Notes under the pieces: model-generated
What the model was told of the DNA's origin: nothing
What the model saw: the letters and a program-made list of their open reading frames with translations, nothing else
Databases searched by the model: none
Made by a program: the position numbers and the translations under genes
Origin: UBA8389 sp942493385
GTDB lineage: Bacteria > Bacteroidota > Bacteroidia > Bacteroidales > UBA1402
Assembly: GCA_942493385.1 (NCBI GenBank)
Contig: OW818699.1
Location: 3,348,001 to 3,412,000 of the forward strand
Length of the DNA stretch: 64,000 bases
Direction of reading: 5' to 3'
In this document: piece after piece, positions 1-8,307 of the stretch
How positions within the stretch are numbered: the first letter of the stretch is position 1
How the letters are laid out: every line of letters starts with the position of its first letter

Positions 1-49
1 AGATATGAATTTTGCCGTATCTTCGCCGTCGTTCAAAAAGTATCGATTT

Positions 50-805
50 ATGCAACATAGCTTTTCCCAGCATCAACTACGAGTTTTCGTCATGTTGATA
101 TTCTCACTCACCTATGTAACTACGACCTATGCACAAGACAGTCGCAAACACCGTATATACGAAGCCTACATCCATTCGAACCGCACGCAATGGGTTCAAG
201 TGGTCAATGACATGGAACGGTCCTCCGAACCAAAGACCTTGGCATGGAAACTGGAATTGGCGGAATACTATTACGGCATGGCTGGCTACTACATCGGCGT
301 TAAACGAAAAGATTTGGCTGAAATCATCATCGAAAAGGGTAATGCGCTGGTTGACAACATATTGAAAGATGCCCCAGGAAATGCGACAGCCATGGCTTTC
401 AAAGGTTCCATGACTGCATTCAAAATCAACTTAACCCGATACAAAGTACTCGTTTTGGGCCGGGAAAGCATGCTTTGGATGGAAAAAGCACTCAAAACCG
501 ACCCCAACAACGTTCAGGCTTTGGCGGACAGAGGCAATGCGTACGTGCATGCCCCTGCCCTTTTCGGTGGCGACCCTGAACTGGGCATTCAACTATACAA
601 GAAAGGTCTGGCCCTGCTCGAAAAGAGGAATCTGGCAAGTGGCAATTGGTTTTACTTGAATCTGTTGGTAACTACCGCAGGTGCCTACAAACGAATGGGC
701 CAACTTGATAAAGCGCGATTGTATTACGAGAAAACGTTGCAAGTGGAACCACGTTTCCGATATGTCAAAGAAATATTGCTGCCCGGGTTGGATAAAAAAT
801 CCTAG
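50..805 (+). CDS. Secreted TPR-like protein of unknown function
   Basis: The reading frame is open from an ATG at base 5. The ATG at 50 is preferred because the hydrophobic segment ending in a signal-peptidase-type site (TTTYAQ, then D) begins just after it, so the product is probably exported. The C-terminal half contains helix pairs with tetratricopeptide-like spacing, for example ALKTDPNNVQALADRGNAY and LDKARLYYEKTLQVEP, which suggests a protein-binding scaffold. No catalytic motif is visible. The gene ends two bases before the convergent fucosidase gene. The upstream context lies outside the window, so operon membership and role cannot be told. Confidence 0.75.
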   Translation: MQHSFSQHQLRVFVMLIFSLTYVTTTYAQDSRKHRIYEAYIHSNRTQWVQVVNDMERSSEPKTLAWKLELAEYYYGMAGYYIGVKRKDLAEIIIEKGNALVDNILKDAPGNATAMAFKGSMTAFKINLTRYKVLVLGRESMLWMEKALKTDPNNVQALADRGNAYVHAPALFGGDPELGIQLYKKGLALLEKRNLASGNWFYLNLLVTTAGAYKRMGQLDKARLYYEKTLQVEPRFRYVKEILLPGLDKKS

Positions 806-807
806 CG

Positions 808-2439
808 CTACAGGGTCGTTATCTTGATGGTGAACGAAATCGGATTCGGCTTTTTGGTAGGCAATTGAATCTTTAAACCTTCTGTCGTTCTCTCGTATTT
901 TACTTTTCCTGTACCCAAGATTTCAACAGTGCTGATGGTTCCGTCAAAGTAAGCGCTTTTAGTTGCCAGTGATTTGATCATGACCGACGATTCCGAAGGC
1001 CATCCCAATACATGGGCATAAAGGACCTTGCCTTTAACCATGAATCGAATTTCTTTTTCAGTAAACTTGCGGTACATACCCTCGTTGAATCCCTGTGCAT
1101 TGATCGGATTTGCTTGTTCAGCAACAGGACCTTCTCCAAAGATTTTCCAGGGTCGGGTTCCGAATATGCCTTCCTGATTAACTTTCATCCAGGCTGTAAT
1201 TTCCTTGACCACTAGTTCTTCTTGTTCATCTATGCTGCCATCACCACGAACCGGAATGTTCAACAACAAGTTGCCATTTTTACTCACCACATCGGCAAGC
1301 ATCCGAATGACGGTTGTGGCCGATTTGTAGCCCTTCTTGTCGTAAATTGATCTTTTATAATGCCAACTACCGATGCAGGTGCAGGTTTGCCAGGGTTGTT
1401 CCTGAATTTGGTCGGGTGCACCCATTTCGACGTCCCAAACAAGTGCCTGCTTTTGCTCAGGAGTTAGAATCTTGCCAAATATGACATTGTTAACCACTCC
1501 ATTGTGATCTTTGGCACTTGAATTATAGTAATGAGATGCGATACGTAAGCCAGCATCGCTTGCAGGCCAAAGCGGCAGAGCCGTGTCATCGAAGTAGAGC
1601 AGATCGGGTTTGTATTTGTTGATCACATCAACGGTGCGGTTGTAAAAATTATCGCAATAAGCTTGGTCCGGCAACGTGACACCCTCATCAGAGTTCCAGT
1701 GCCACTGGCGGTGAATGGCATTGACATCATCGCTGTAACGGCTCAGTTCGTGGTTTTGAGCATACATACCTTGAGGATCCATACCATCCCACCAGGTACC
1801 TTTTCCATCCGCTTTTGTCATTTTTCCATCGTAGGGCTTGCCAGCATACGGACCAGTCTTGTCGGCACGCTGGGCTGTTTCATACCACAACCAGGCATGT
1901 GCGGCATGCAAACTAACCCCAAAGTACAGGTTGTTTTTTCGGGCAGCATTGGCCCAACCACCAATAATATCCTTTTTTGGCCCGATATTTACAGAATTCC
2001 ATGGTTGATATTTGCTGTCCCACAAGTCCATGTTATCGTGGTGGTTCCCCATGGCAAAGAAGTACTTTGCTCCTGCTTTTTTGTAAAGAGCCACCAGACG
2101 TTCCGGATTCCATTTTTCTGCTTTCCAGTCGTTGCAAATGTCCTTGAAACCAAATTTTGACTGCGGACCGTAATGCTCCGTAAACCATTTGTATTCGGGA
2201 CTGCCTTCCACATACATGAAACGGGCGAACCAGTCTCCTTGTTCTGGCTGACATTGAGGACCCCAATGTGCCCAGATACCGAATTTGGCATCTCGAAACC
2301 ATTCAGGCACTTGGTATTGAGACAGTGATTCCCAAGTCGGTTCGAATTTTCCGGTGCTCATCGGTTCGACTTGTGCTTGCACGACACTGGTAAGAGATAA
2401 GACAGCGACCATAACGGCCACCCATTTCTTGGTTTTCAT
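808..2439 (-). CDS. GH29 family alpha-L-fucosidase, exported
   Basis: This is a 543-residue protein with a signal peptide (cleavage near VVQAQ). It has the GH29 hallmark near residues 52-60 (AKFGIWAHWGP) and a TIM-barrel layout. The family nucleophile is an aspartate after an LxxF/WFD pattern; here PDLLYFDDT places it at D284. GH29 enzymes remove terminal alpha-L-fucose from glycans with retention of configuration. A C-terminal beta-sandwich of roughly 120 residues follows. It is the last gene of a three-gene minus-strand group with the isomerase and GH127 enzyme, so fucose- and arabinose-containing plant or algal glycans are a likely substrate. The exact linkage cannot be read from the sequence. 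Confidence 0.9.
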   Translation of the reverse strand: MKTKKWVAVMVAVLSLTSVVQAQVEPMSTGKFEPTWESLSQYQVPEWFRDAKFGIWAHWGPQCQPEQGDWFARFMYVEGSPEYKWFTEHYGPQSKFGFKDICNDWKAEKWNPERLVALYKKAGAKYFFAMGNHHDNMDLWDSKYQPWNSVNIGPKKDIIGGWANAARKNNLYFGVSLHAAHAWLWYETAQRADKTGPYAGKPYDGKMTKADGKGTWWDGMDPQGMYAQNHELSRYSDDVNAIHRQWHWNSDEGVTLPDQAYCDNFYNRTVDVINKYKPDLLYFDDTALPLWPASDAGLRIASHYYNSSAKDHNGVVNNVIFGKILTPEQKQALVWDVEMGAPDQIQEQPWQTCTCIGSWHYKRSIYDKKGYKSATTVIRMLADVVSKNGNLLLNIPVRGDGSIDEQEELVVKEITAWMKVNQEGIFGTRPWKIFGEGPVAEQANPINAQGFNEGMYRKFTEKEIRFMVKGKVLYAHVLGWPSESSVMIKSLATKSAYFDGTISTVEILGTGKVKYERTTEGLKIQLPTKKPNPISFTIKITTL

Positions 2440-2489
2440 CGATGTTAGGTATTAATGCAGTTGCAAAGAAACTAAAATCCGAGGAATAA

Positions 2490-3911
2490 TCAGCATATTT
2501 TCAGCATCGGCACATCAAGAAGCATGGCCACCTTTTCCAGGGCGTTTGCCTGGTGACCAATACCGATGGCACAATGGTGCGAGGGACCGGCTTTGGACCA
2601 CTTGTTGATAAAGTCACGGGCTGAAATCGGGAATCGGTAGCGGCTGTTGGTATTCCCGATCTGGAAAGTTTGACCTTCTACGGATTCGCCCTCGGCCACC
2701 AACAAAGCGATGCCTTCTTTGGTTTCAAGGATGGAAAGCAGCGTGACAGGGCCATTCTTCACTTTCATCTGTATGGAAAGCCCCTTGCCTGGTTTCCCAT
2801 GGTAAATGGGTAATGGCACCAACTTGACTTTGTCTTGTGAAAGGGCGAAATGGGCTGGACCGTCGTGTCCAAGCATCACGATATCGTCGTTGAAGTCCAT
2901 GGCGTAGAATTCAGAAAAACTCCCGCCTGCACCGAGTAGTGACATGATCTTCATGGCTTGTACATTTTTAACCTCGCATTCCCCGGCGATTGGTATGTTC
3001 CTACCCGTTAGCAAGGTATTGCCTGCGATGACGGAGGTAGCGATGTTTTCGTATTCATTGCCTGCAAATCCTTCGTAATAATACGCCATGGAACCGAGCT
3101 GGTGAGCTTCGATGAGTTTGTCCAGTGCTATGGATGTTCTGGCTGCGCGTTCTATCTCGTAGTCGTCGCATTCCTTCACAACGTCGAACGTGGTGGTGAA
3201 TTCTTCCAGTTTCTTAGCCAGATCGTCTTGGGTCACGTTGTCTCGAAGCGCTTTGAGTTCACACATCTCCACAATCTCCACATGGGTGCCGAAAGTGGCT
3301 GAATGCTGCTTGAGGTCGGAATACACGTCGAGCATGCCGCAATAATAATGACCCAGCACCCCCATGCGATAGTTACGCATACCACGAACTACTTTGGCCG
3401 CATCGATCCAAGCCTTGATTTCGTTCCATACGTAGGGTTCCTGCATGTAACCGGAAACGATGTCATATTTGATGTTGGCACGATTGAACACGCTGGATAT
3501 TTCGGGCACCGAACAGGCCTGGCAATGAGCCAGCCATTCACCTGTCATCTTACCACGGTCACCCATGGCGTTCAAGGCAGCATAATCAACCGCGGCAACA
3601 GGTTGGATGTTGAGCTGTATGATGGGCGTCTTGATGCGTTGCGCTATGGGTAGCACGGTGGACGACAAGGCATAGGTGGAGATAAACAAGAACGTGATTT
3701 CCACATCGGCTTTACGAAGCATGTCTGCTGCCTCGGCGGCTTTGGCTGGATTATCGACCATGCCTGCGTCAACGACTTCGGCACCTAGTTTTTCCATTTC
3801 CAACTTGATGTGGGCTTGATAACCCATCAGGCGATCGAGCAAACCGTCGAACTGGCCCCAATACGTGTCGAGTCCAATTCCGAAGAGACCGACTTTTAGC
3901 GTGTTTTTCAT
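2490..3911 (-). CDS. L-arabinose/L-fucose isomerase family protein
   Basis: This 473-residue protein has no signal peptide and is therefore cytoplasmic. It resembles the fucose/arabinose isomerase superfamily (COG2407/AraA fold): an N-terminal Rossmann-like part, a GHYYCGMLDVYSD segment near residue 190, and a C-terminal domain. That domain carries acidic and histidine residues typical of the metal site (E311, E334 in SEFYAMDF, H349 in GHDGPAH, H445/H446). Such enzymes interconvert aldose and ketose forms of L-sugars. It lies seven bases after the GH127 gene and upstream of the fucosidase. Context therefore supports L-arabinose or L-fucose, and which of the two is undecided. It is not a canonical AraA by motif, since the second AraA metal glutamate is not obvious. 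Confidence 0.75.
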   Translation of the reverse strand: MKNTLKVGLFGIGLDTYWGQFDGLLDRLMGYQAHIKLEMEKLGAEVVDAGMVDNPAKAAEAADMLRKADVEITFLFISTYALSSTVLPIAQRIKTPIIQLNIQPVAAVDYAALNAMGDRGKMTGEWLAHCQACSVPEISSVFNRANIKYDIVSGYMQEPYVWNEIKAWIDAAKVVRGMRNYRMGVLGHYYCGMLDVYSDLKQHSATFGTHVEIVEMCELKALRDNVTQDDLAKKLEEFTTTFDVVKECDDYEIERAARTSIALDKLIEAHQLGSMAYYYEGFAGNEYENIATSVIAGNTLLTGRNIPIAGECEVKNVQAMKIMSLLGAGGSFSEFYAMDFNDDIVMLGHDGPAHFALSQDKVKLVPLPIYHGKPGKGLSIQMKVKNGPVTLLSILETKEGIALLVAEGESVEGQTFQIGNTNSRYRFPISARDFINKWSKAGPSHHCAIGIGHQANALEKVAMLLDVPMLKIC

Positions 3912-3918
3912 AGATGAC

Positions 3919-5844
3919 TTATTTCAAATTCCAATAAATTACATAACGCTGTCTGTGAACCCTGCTGATGGGTTCCAGCAAAAGTTTGCCGTCTTTGGAC
4001 CTGAATTTTAATCCTTCTCCAGGAACACGCAGCAAACTATTTTCCAAATGTAAGCCATCCAATGAAATTTTATTGCTTAATCCTGTAGGAATTCGATAAT
4101 CATAGGTATAATAGTCGTTGTACTTGGAAGGATCCGAATATGGCTGCACACCCGTGAACCCATCTGTGCCCATTTCACCGGCCAAAACTATGGGTCCGTA
4201 CATAATGGCAGCTACATTTTTGTTGTCATGAGTCACCGAAAGCCAGAGTTTCATCGGATACGTCACCTCTATGCGATCACCTGGCTTCCAGTTTCGTGAC
4301 ACTGTAAAATAGGATCCTTTGACGGATTTCACCGCGGTTTTCTTTCCGTTGACCTTGACGGTAACCACGCCCGACCATTCTGGATAACGCAAATACAAGG
4401 ATCGAACCGAGCCGTCGGTCTCCTCGATGGTGAGCGTGGTGGTTTCTGCATCTGGAAACTTGGTTTCCTGTTTGAGCTTAAAGCCATTCCATGTCAGTAT
4501 TGATGGAATGAACAAATTGACAAACACACCATTGTCGTCGTGGTAATAAATTGCTTCACCGTACTTGGCCTGATTTTCGAAGCCCGTTCCCACGCAGCAC
4601 CAAAAGGAATTCTCCGGTGTACTGTACACTTTGTGTGAACCAGGCAACATGGGTAAAAAGTAAGAGATCATGCCCGTGGTCGGATCTTGTTGGCCCAAAA
4701 TATGGTTGAAAAGTGCCCGTTCATAAAAATCGGCATATTCTGACTTGGCATCCCAACAGAACAGGTGTCGAGTAAGCTTTAGGAGATTATAGACATTGCA
4801 GGATTCACCGGTAAAACCACTCAAATGCTCGGATAAATGGTCCGGTTCAAAAAACTTTTCCTTGTCGCTATTGCTCCCAGTGGCAAATGAATGGTGATGT
4901 ACCACCGTGTTCCAGTAAAACTCAGCAATGCCGCGATGAGTCGTATCTCCGTCCAATTCATAAGCTCTAGCTTCACCGATGATTTTGGGAATGAAGGTAT
5001 TGGCGTGTTTCTTATCCAATTCGTCCTTGTCCTCTTTAAGTGGATCAAGGGAGGCATGGTGGTAAAAGATTTCAGCAAGTTTCAGATGTTCCGAGTTTCC
5101 GGTAATAGCATACAGATTGTAAAAAGTATCGTTCATCCCTCCGAATTCATTACGAAGCATCACCGCTTGTTTTTCGGCTGAAAGGGTTGCCAGTTTGCTG
5201 TACGCCCATGATGCGGCCTGGTTCAAAATGCTCAATGCGGTCTGGTTGTTGCAGTACAAATATTGGTCTATTAAGCCTGAATAGATTTTGTGCAAGGTGT
5301 ACCAAGGTGCCCAAACACGCTTGCCCTCGATAGCTCTGTCAATTAGATTCTGGGGATAAGCGCTGATGTAACCTTGCTGACCGAGCACCTTCTGCACCTC
5401 AGCCAACCCTTGCACCAAGGAGTCCGCTTTCAAGCGGTAGCGTTCGTCACCGGTCTGAGTGTACAACATAGCCAAACCAGACAGAATGTGACCGGTCGTA
5501 TGACCACGAAGGTCGCAATCCAGTGATTCCCATCCACCAAGTTTTTTCATGGTGAAATACCCACCTTCGCTTTCACTATACACACCGGCATTGTTCCGGA
5601 AACTGTGCAACAACCGCTTGTTGTCTATCCGCAGAATCCAGTCCGATTCCCGCTTCATGTTGTCACGAAAAGGGCTGTCCAGCAGACGAATTTGTTGCAT
5701 AGGGAAAGCGAATGCTTTGAAGGCAACCTTGTTCGGCCGATTCATCTTTTCGTCGAACTGACCCGGATAAACAGATTGAGCCAAGCTCATTGACGTGAAA
5801 AACAAACTGGATAAAAGGTAGAATGCGATTCTCTTTATAAACAT
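3919..5844 (-). CDS. GH127 beta-L-arabinofuranosidase, exported
   Basis: This 641-residue protein has a signal peptide (MSLAQ). It belongs to the former DUF1680 family, now GH127, which releases beta-linked L-arabinofuranose using a cysteine nucleophile and a zinc site. The four key positions known from HypBA1 all have counterparts: E347 and C349 in GESCNVYNL, and C416-C417 in FWCCVGTGFENQ. The (alpha/alpha)6 barrel (residues about 50-430) is followed by beta-sandwich domains. It is the first gene of the operon with the isomerase and GH29. Hydroxyproline-rich glycoproteins or pectic side chains are plausible substrates. Related families GH146 and GH142 share the fold, so the exact specificity remains inferred. 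Confidence 0.88.
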   Translation of the reverse strand: MFIKRIAFYLLSSLFFTSMSLAQSVYPGQFDEKMNRPNKVAFKAFAFPMQQIRLLDSPFRDNMKRESDWILRIDNKRLLHSFRNNAGVYSESEGGYFTMKKLGGWESLDCDLRGHTTGHILSGLAMLYTQTGDERYRLKADSLVQGLAEVQKVLGQQGYISAYPQNLIDRAIEGKRVWAPWYTLHKIYSGLIDQYLYCNNQTALSILNQAASWAYSKLATLSAEKQAVMLRNEFGGMNDTFYNLYAITGNSEHLKLAEIFYHHASLDPLKEDKDELDKKHANTFIPKIIGEARAYELDGDTTHRGIAEFYWNTVVHHHSFATGSNSDKEKFFEPDHLSEHLSGFTGESCNVYNLLKLTRHLFCWDAKSEYADFYERALFNHILGQQDPTTGMISYFLPMLPGSHKVYSTPENSFWCCVGTGFENQAKYGEAIYYHDDNGVFVNLFIPSILTWNGFKLKQETKFPDAETTTLTIEETDGSVRSLYLRYPEWSGVVTVKVNGKKTAVKSVKGSYFTVSRNWKPGDRIEVTYPMKLWLSVTHDNKNVAAIMYGPIVLAGEMGTDGFTGVQPYSDPSKYNDYYTYDYRIPTGLSNKISLDGLHLENSLLRVPGEGLKFRSKDGKLLLEPISRVHRQRYVIYWNLK

Positions 5845-5874
5845 GAACGTGCGTATTTAAATGGTTTGCGACAC

Positions 5875-5882
5875 TAAAAATA
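5875..5882 (-). promoter_or_regulatory. Candidate -7 element for the GH127 operon
   Basis: On the minus strand this reads TATTTTTA, seven of eight matches to the Bacteroidota -7 consensus TAnnTTTG, about 30 bases before the GH127 start. No good -33 TTTG is present, so the call is weak. The divergent gene at 6001 must be served from the same 156-base interval, where I see no exact match on the plus strand. Confidence 0.25.
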
Positions 5883-6000
5883 CGATGGAGAACGCGATAA
5901 TACTTACCTTGCTATGAAAAAGATTAACTATTTCGTACTAAAATTGCGTCTTCAGACCAATTCAATCGTATTCAAGGTAGACTTTAAAAGGCAATACACT

Positions 6001-8298
6001 ATGAAACAATTCTTTCTACTGGCAATGTTTTTCCTTACCCTAGGAATGTTCGCTCAAACCCCCTGCAGCGATATACTGACTTTTGGCCGAATCAATGACG
6101 AATCCAAACACACGTTGACCGAAACCTTTAGTCAAGCCTATACAGGCGGCATGAACCAAACTGCCCGAAAAATGTTACCCAATAAAGAACAGACGTTTGC
6201 AGGTGGAACATTGAAGTTCAACATGAAGGTTAACCCCACTCAGCAAAACTATTTTACCGTTCGATGCTGGGGAGATGAAACCGATCTGAATTACGTCATG
6301 CTTTTTATTGAAGGCAAACAGGTGGGATACCGCCACTTGGGTGACATCGATTATCTGTGGATGGGTAACGGCGATAAGCCCTGCCCGGGAAGATTCTACT
6401 ACCTCACCCTGCCCCTACCGATAAAATTCACCCATGGGAAAAATTCCGTCAGCATGGAACTACGTGCCTACGGTTCAATCTGGGGTTACGGTGAAAATTT
6501 TGAGCGTTATCAGAAAGCTATGAATCAACCGACCATCGGCTTCTACAAGGCTTACACACACACCGAAACCTGTTTTGTACCAGCTAAAAACGAGGTTCAG
6601 GGTTCCTCACCGAAATCCTCTAAACGCAGCAGTCCAGGGCCTGAAGTCATGGATGAACTGAAAATCCGTGTCAATGGCGAACTAACCAAACTGATCGAAG
6701 CAAAACGCCCTCTGAAGCAACTCGAAATGTGGTTCCTGGGTGATGCCTGGCAAGTGGATTGGTCCGTGGCCTACCATCAATCAGTCGTTGTTGAAAAAGT
6801 AGCTGCTGGCATTGATAGTTTTTACCTATCGTATTTGAACAATCCTAAAATCATCTATTCGGACCCAAGTGTCTACAATTACGAATGGTTGGTGACAGGT
6901 CCCATTGCCAGAGCCATCCGCTATATATGGAAACCGCTGAGCAGCAAACTGGATCTAGCTATAATGCTTCCGAACGGGCAAAAAGTGATTCGACGCGATG
7001 CCTGGTCAGAACTACTTCAGCAAAGTATTCAATATGCAAAAACCCACCGCCGTCAATACACCAACCAGTCCATGATCATCGACATGTTCCTGTACGATTG
7101 CAACACAGCCCTGCAGCTGGTGGATCCTCAACATTCACTGCCTAAGTTCCAAACACTCAAATATTTGTATGAATCCATGGGCATTGTACCGTGGACAGGC
7201 ATTGAAACACCAAAAGGTCCATCTATGAGCATGGGAGAAAGTTATTACCAACTCACTGCCAAAGGTCTGACCAAGGAACTTGGTTTCGTAGGTTATTATG
7301 GCGAAGTACTCGACTGGGTGGTGGATATCTATCGCAGCACCTGCCTACTAGGATTCCCGAAAACAGGAGATGCAATGATCCGCCAACAAATCATCAAGAT
7401 TGCCAAAGCCAGAAGCTATTTCCGCTATCCGGCCGTCGACAATGAAGGTTATCAGGCCATGCGCGCCGAAGCGGTGGTGGGCTGGCGCGACGCAGGTCAT
7501 TACCCGGGAAACGTTATTTATGGCGACCGTGGCACTGCTTGGGATGCCACACCGTTGATGACTGCATACAACATGCAGGATCCGTACACTACTGGTTATG
7601 CCTTGCAAATGTTCGATGAAAACCAGTTTTTCAGTTCCATGCAGGACAAAATGAAACAAAAAGGCATTCGTGCCGATAAAAGTTTGTTGCATGTTCCGGA
7701 AGAATTCGAGTGGATGAAACAACAGAAAGACAATGGTTTGCGTTTGCCGATGACACAAGGTCAACCGGACTTTGTGTTCAGTTGTGAGGAAGACGGCGTC
7801 ATAGCTGTTAAAAACGGCAACGAATATTTGTATGCATCCCTTTACTGGCGGGCACGAAATGCCGTGAACAAATTGGCAAAGGTGCATTACGTCACTCCGA
7901 CCATGGACCGGATTGCCAACATCTACATCCATTCAGAATTCACTCCTCAGGGCGCCACTTATACCCGTCCGGATTGGGTAAACCTTGGATTCCAAGGAAA
8001 TCGCGAATGGTATACTGGGTTGCTTTCTGCCCATGCAGGCGATACGCTGACCATTGCGAAAATACCCGATGGCGTACGCTATAGAGTCGGAGACGAAAAT
8101 GTCTATGCCGGCAGAGCTGAATTCTATACGATGACCTATGGCAATTATTGTGTGGCAATGAATTGCACCACAGACAAGACTTTCAGCTTTTCAGCTCCGG
8201 GCAGTCTGTCAACGAATTTAATCAATGGTCAGACAGTTGCGCCCAAACAGGTCTTTGTTGTAGCGCCCCACAGCACCATTGTTTTGTACGTAAAATGA
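6001..8298 (+). CDS. Large secreted protein of unknown function
   Basis: The frame opens at an ATG at 5914. The ATG at 6001 is preferred because a clean signal peptide (MKQFFLLAMFF to GMFAQ) begins there, giving 765 residues. The N-terminal 200 residues look like a beta-sandwich. The middle (about residues 330-560) is helix-rich with conserved-looking aromatic and acidic patches such as TGIETPKGPSMSMGESYYQ, GFVGYYGEVLDWVVD and AEAVVGWRDAGHYPG. That pattern is reminiscent of (alpha/alpha) toroid glycoside hydrolases or lyases. A C-terminal beta-rich domain follows. I do not recognise the family. It sits between the GH127 operon and a polysaccharide lyase, so an enzyme acting on glycans is the best inference. 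Confidence 0.6.
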   Translation: MKQFFLLAMFFLTLGMFAQTPCSDILTFGRINDESKHTLTETFSQAYTGGMNQTARKMLPNKEQTFAGGTLKFNMKVNPTQQNYFTVRCWGDETDLNYVMLFIEGKQVGYRHLGDIDYLWMGNGDKPCPGRFYYLTLPLPIKFTHGKNSVSMELRAYGSIWGYGENFERYQKAMNQPTIGFYKAYTHTETCFVPAKNEVQGSSPKSSKRSSPGPEVMDELKIRVNGELTKLIEAKRPLKQLEMWFLGDAWQVDWSVAYHQSVVVEKVAAGIDSFYLSYLNNPKIIYSDPSVYNYEWLVTGPIARAIRYIWKPLSSKLDLAIMLPNGQKVIRRDAWSELLQQSIQYAKTHRRQYTNQSMIIDMFLYDCNTALQLVDPQHSLPKFQTLKYLYESMGIVPWTGIETPKGPSMSMGESYYQLTAKGLTKELGFVGYYGEVLDWVVDIYRSTCLLGFPKTGDAMIRQQIIKIAKARSYFRYPAVDNEGYQAMRAEAVVGWRDAGHYPGNVIYGDRGTAWDATPLMTAYNMQDPYTTGYALQMFDENQFFSSMQDKMKQKGIRADKSLLHVPEEFEWMKQQKDNGLRLPMTQGQPDFVFSCEEDGVIAVKNGNEYLYASLYWRARNAVNKLAKVHYVTPTMDRIANIYIHSEFTPQGATYTRPDWVNLGFQGNREWYTGLLSAHAGDTLTIAKIPDGVRYRVGDENVYAGRAEFYTMTYGNYCVAMNCTTDKTFSFSAPGSLSTNLINGQTVAPKQVFVVAPHSTIVLYVK

Positions 8299-8307
8299 AG
8301 CGTTAGA

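Noticed and set aside
5914..6000. N-terminal extension of the unknown secreted protein from the ATG at 5914
   Set aside because: The 29 extra residues are basic and would bury the signal peptide; the ATG at 6001 opens directly into it.
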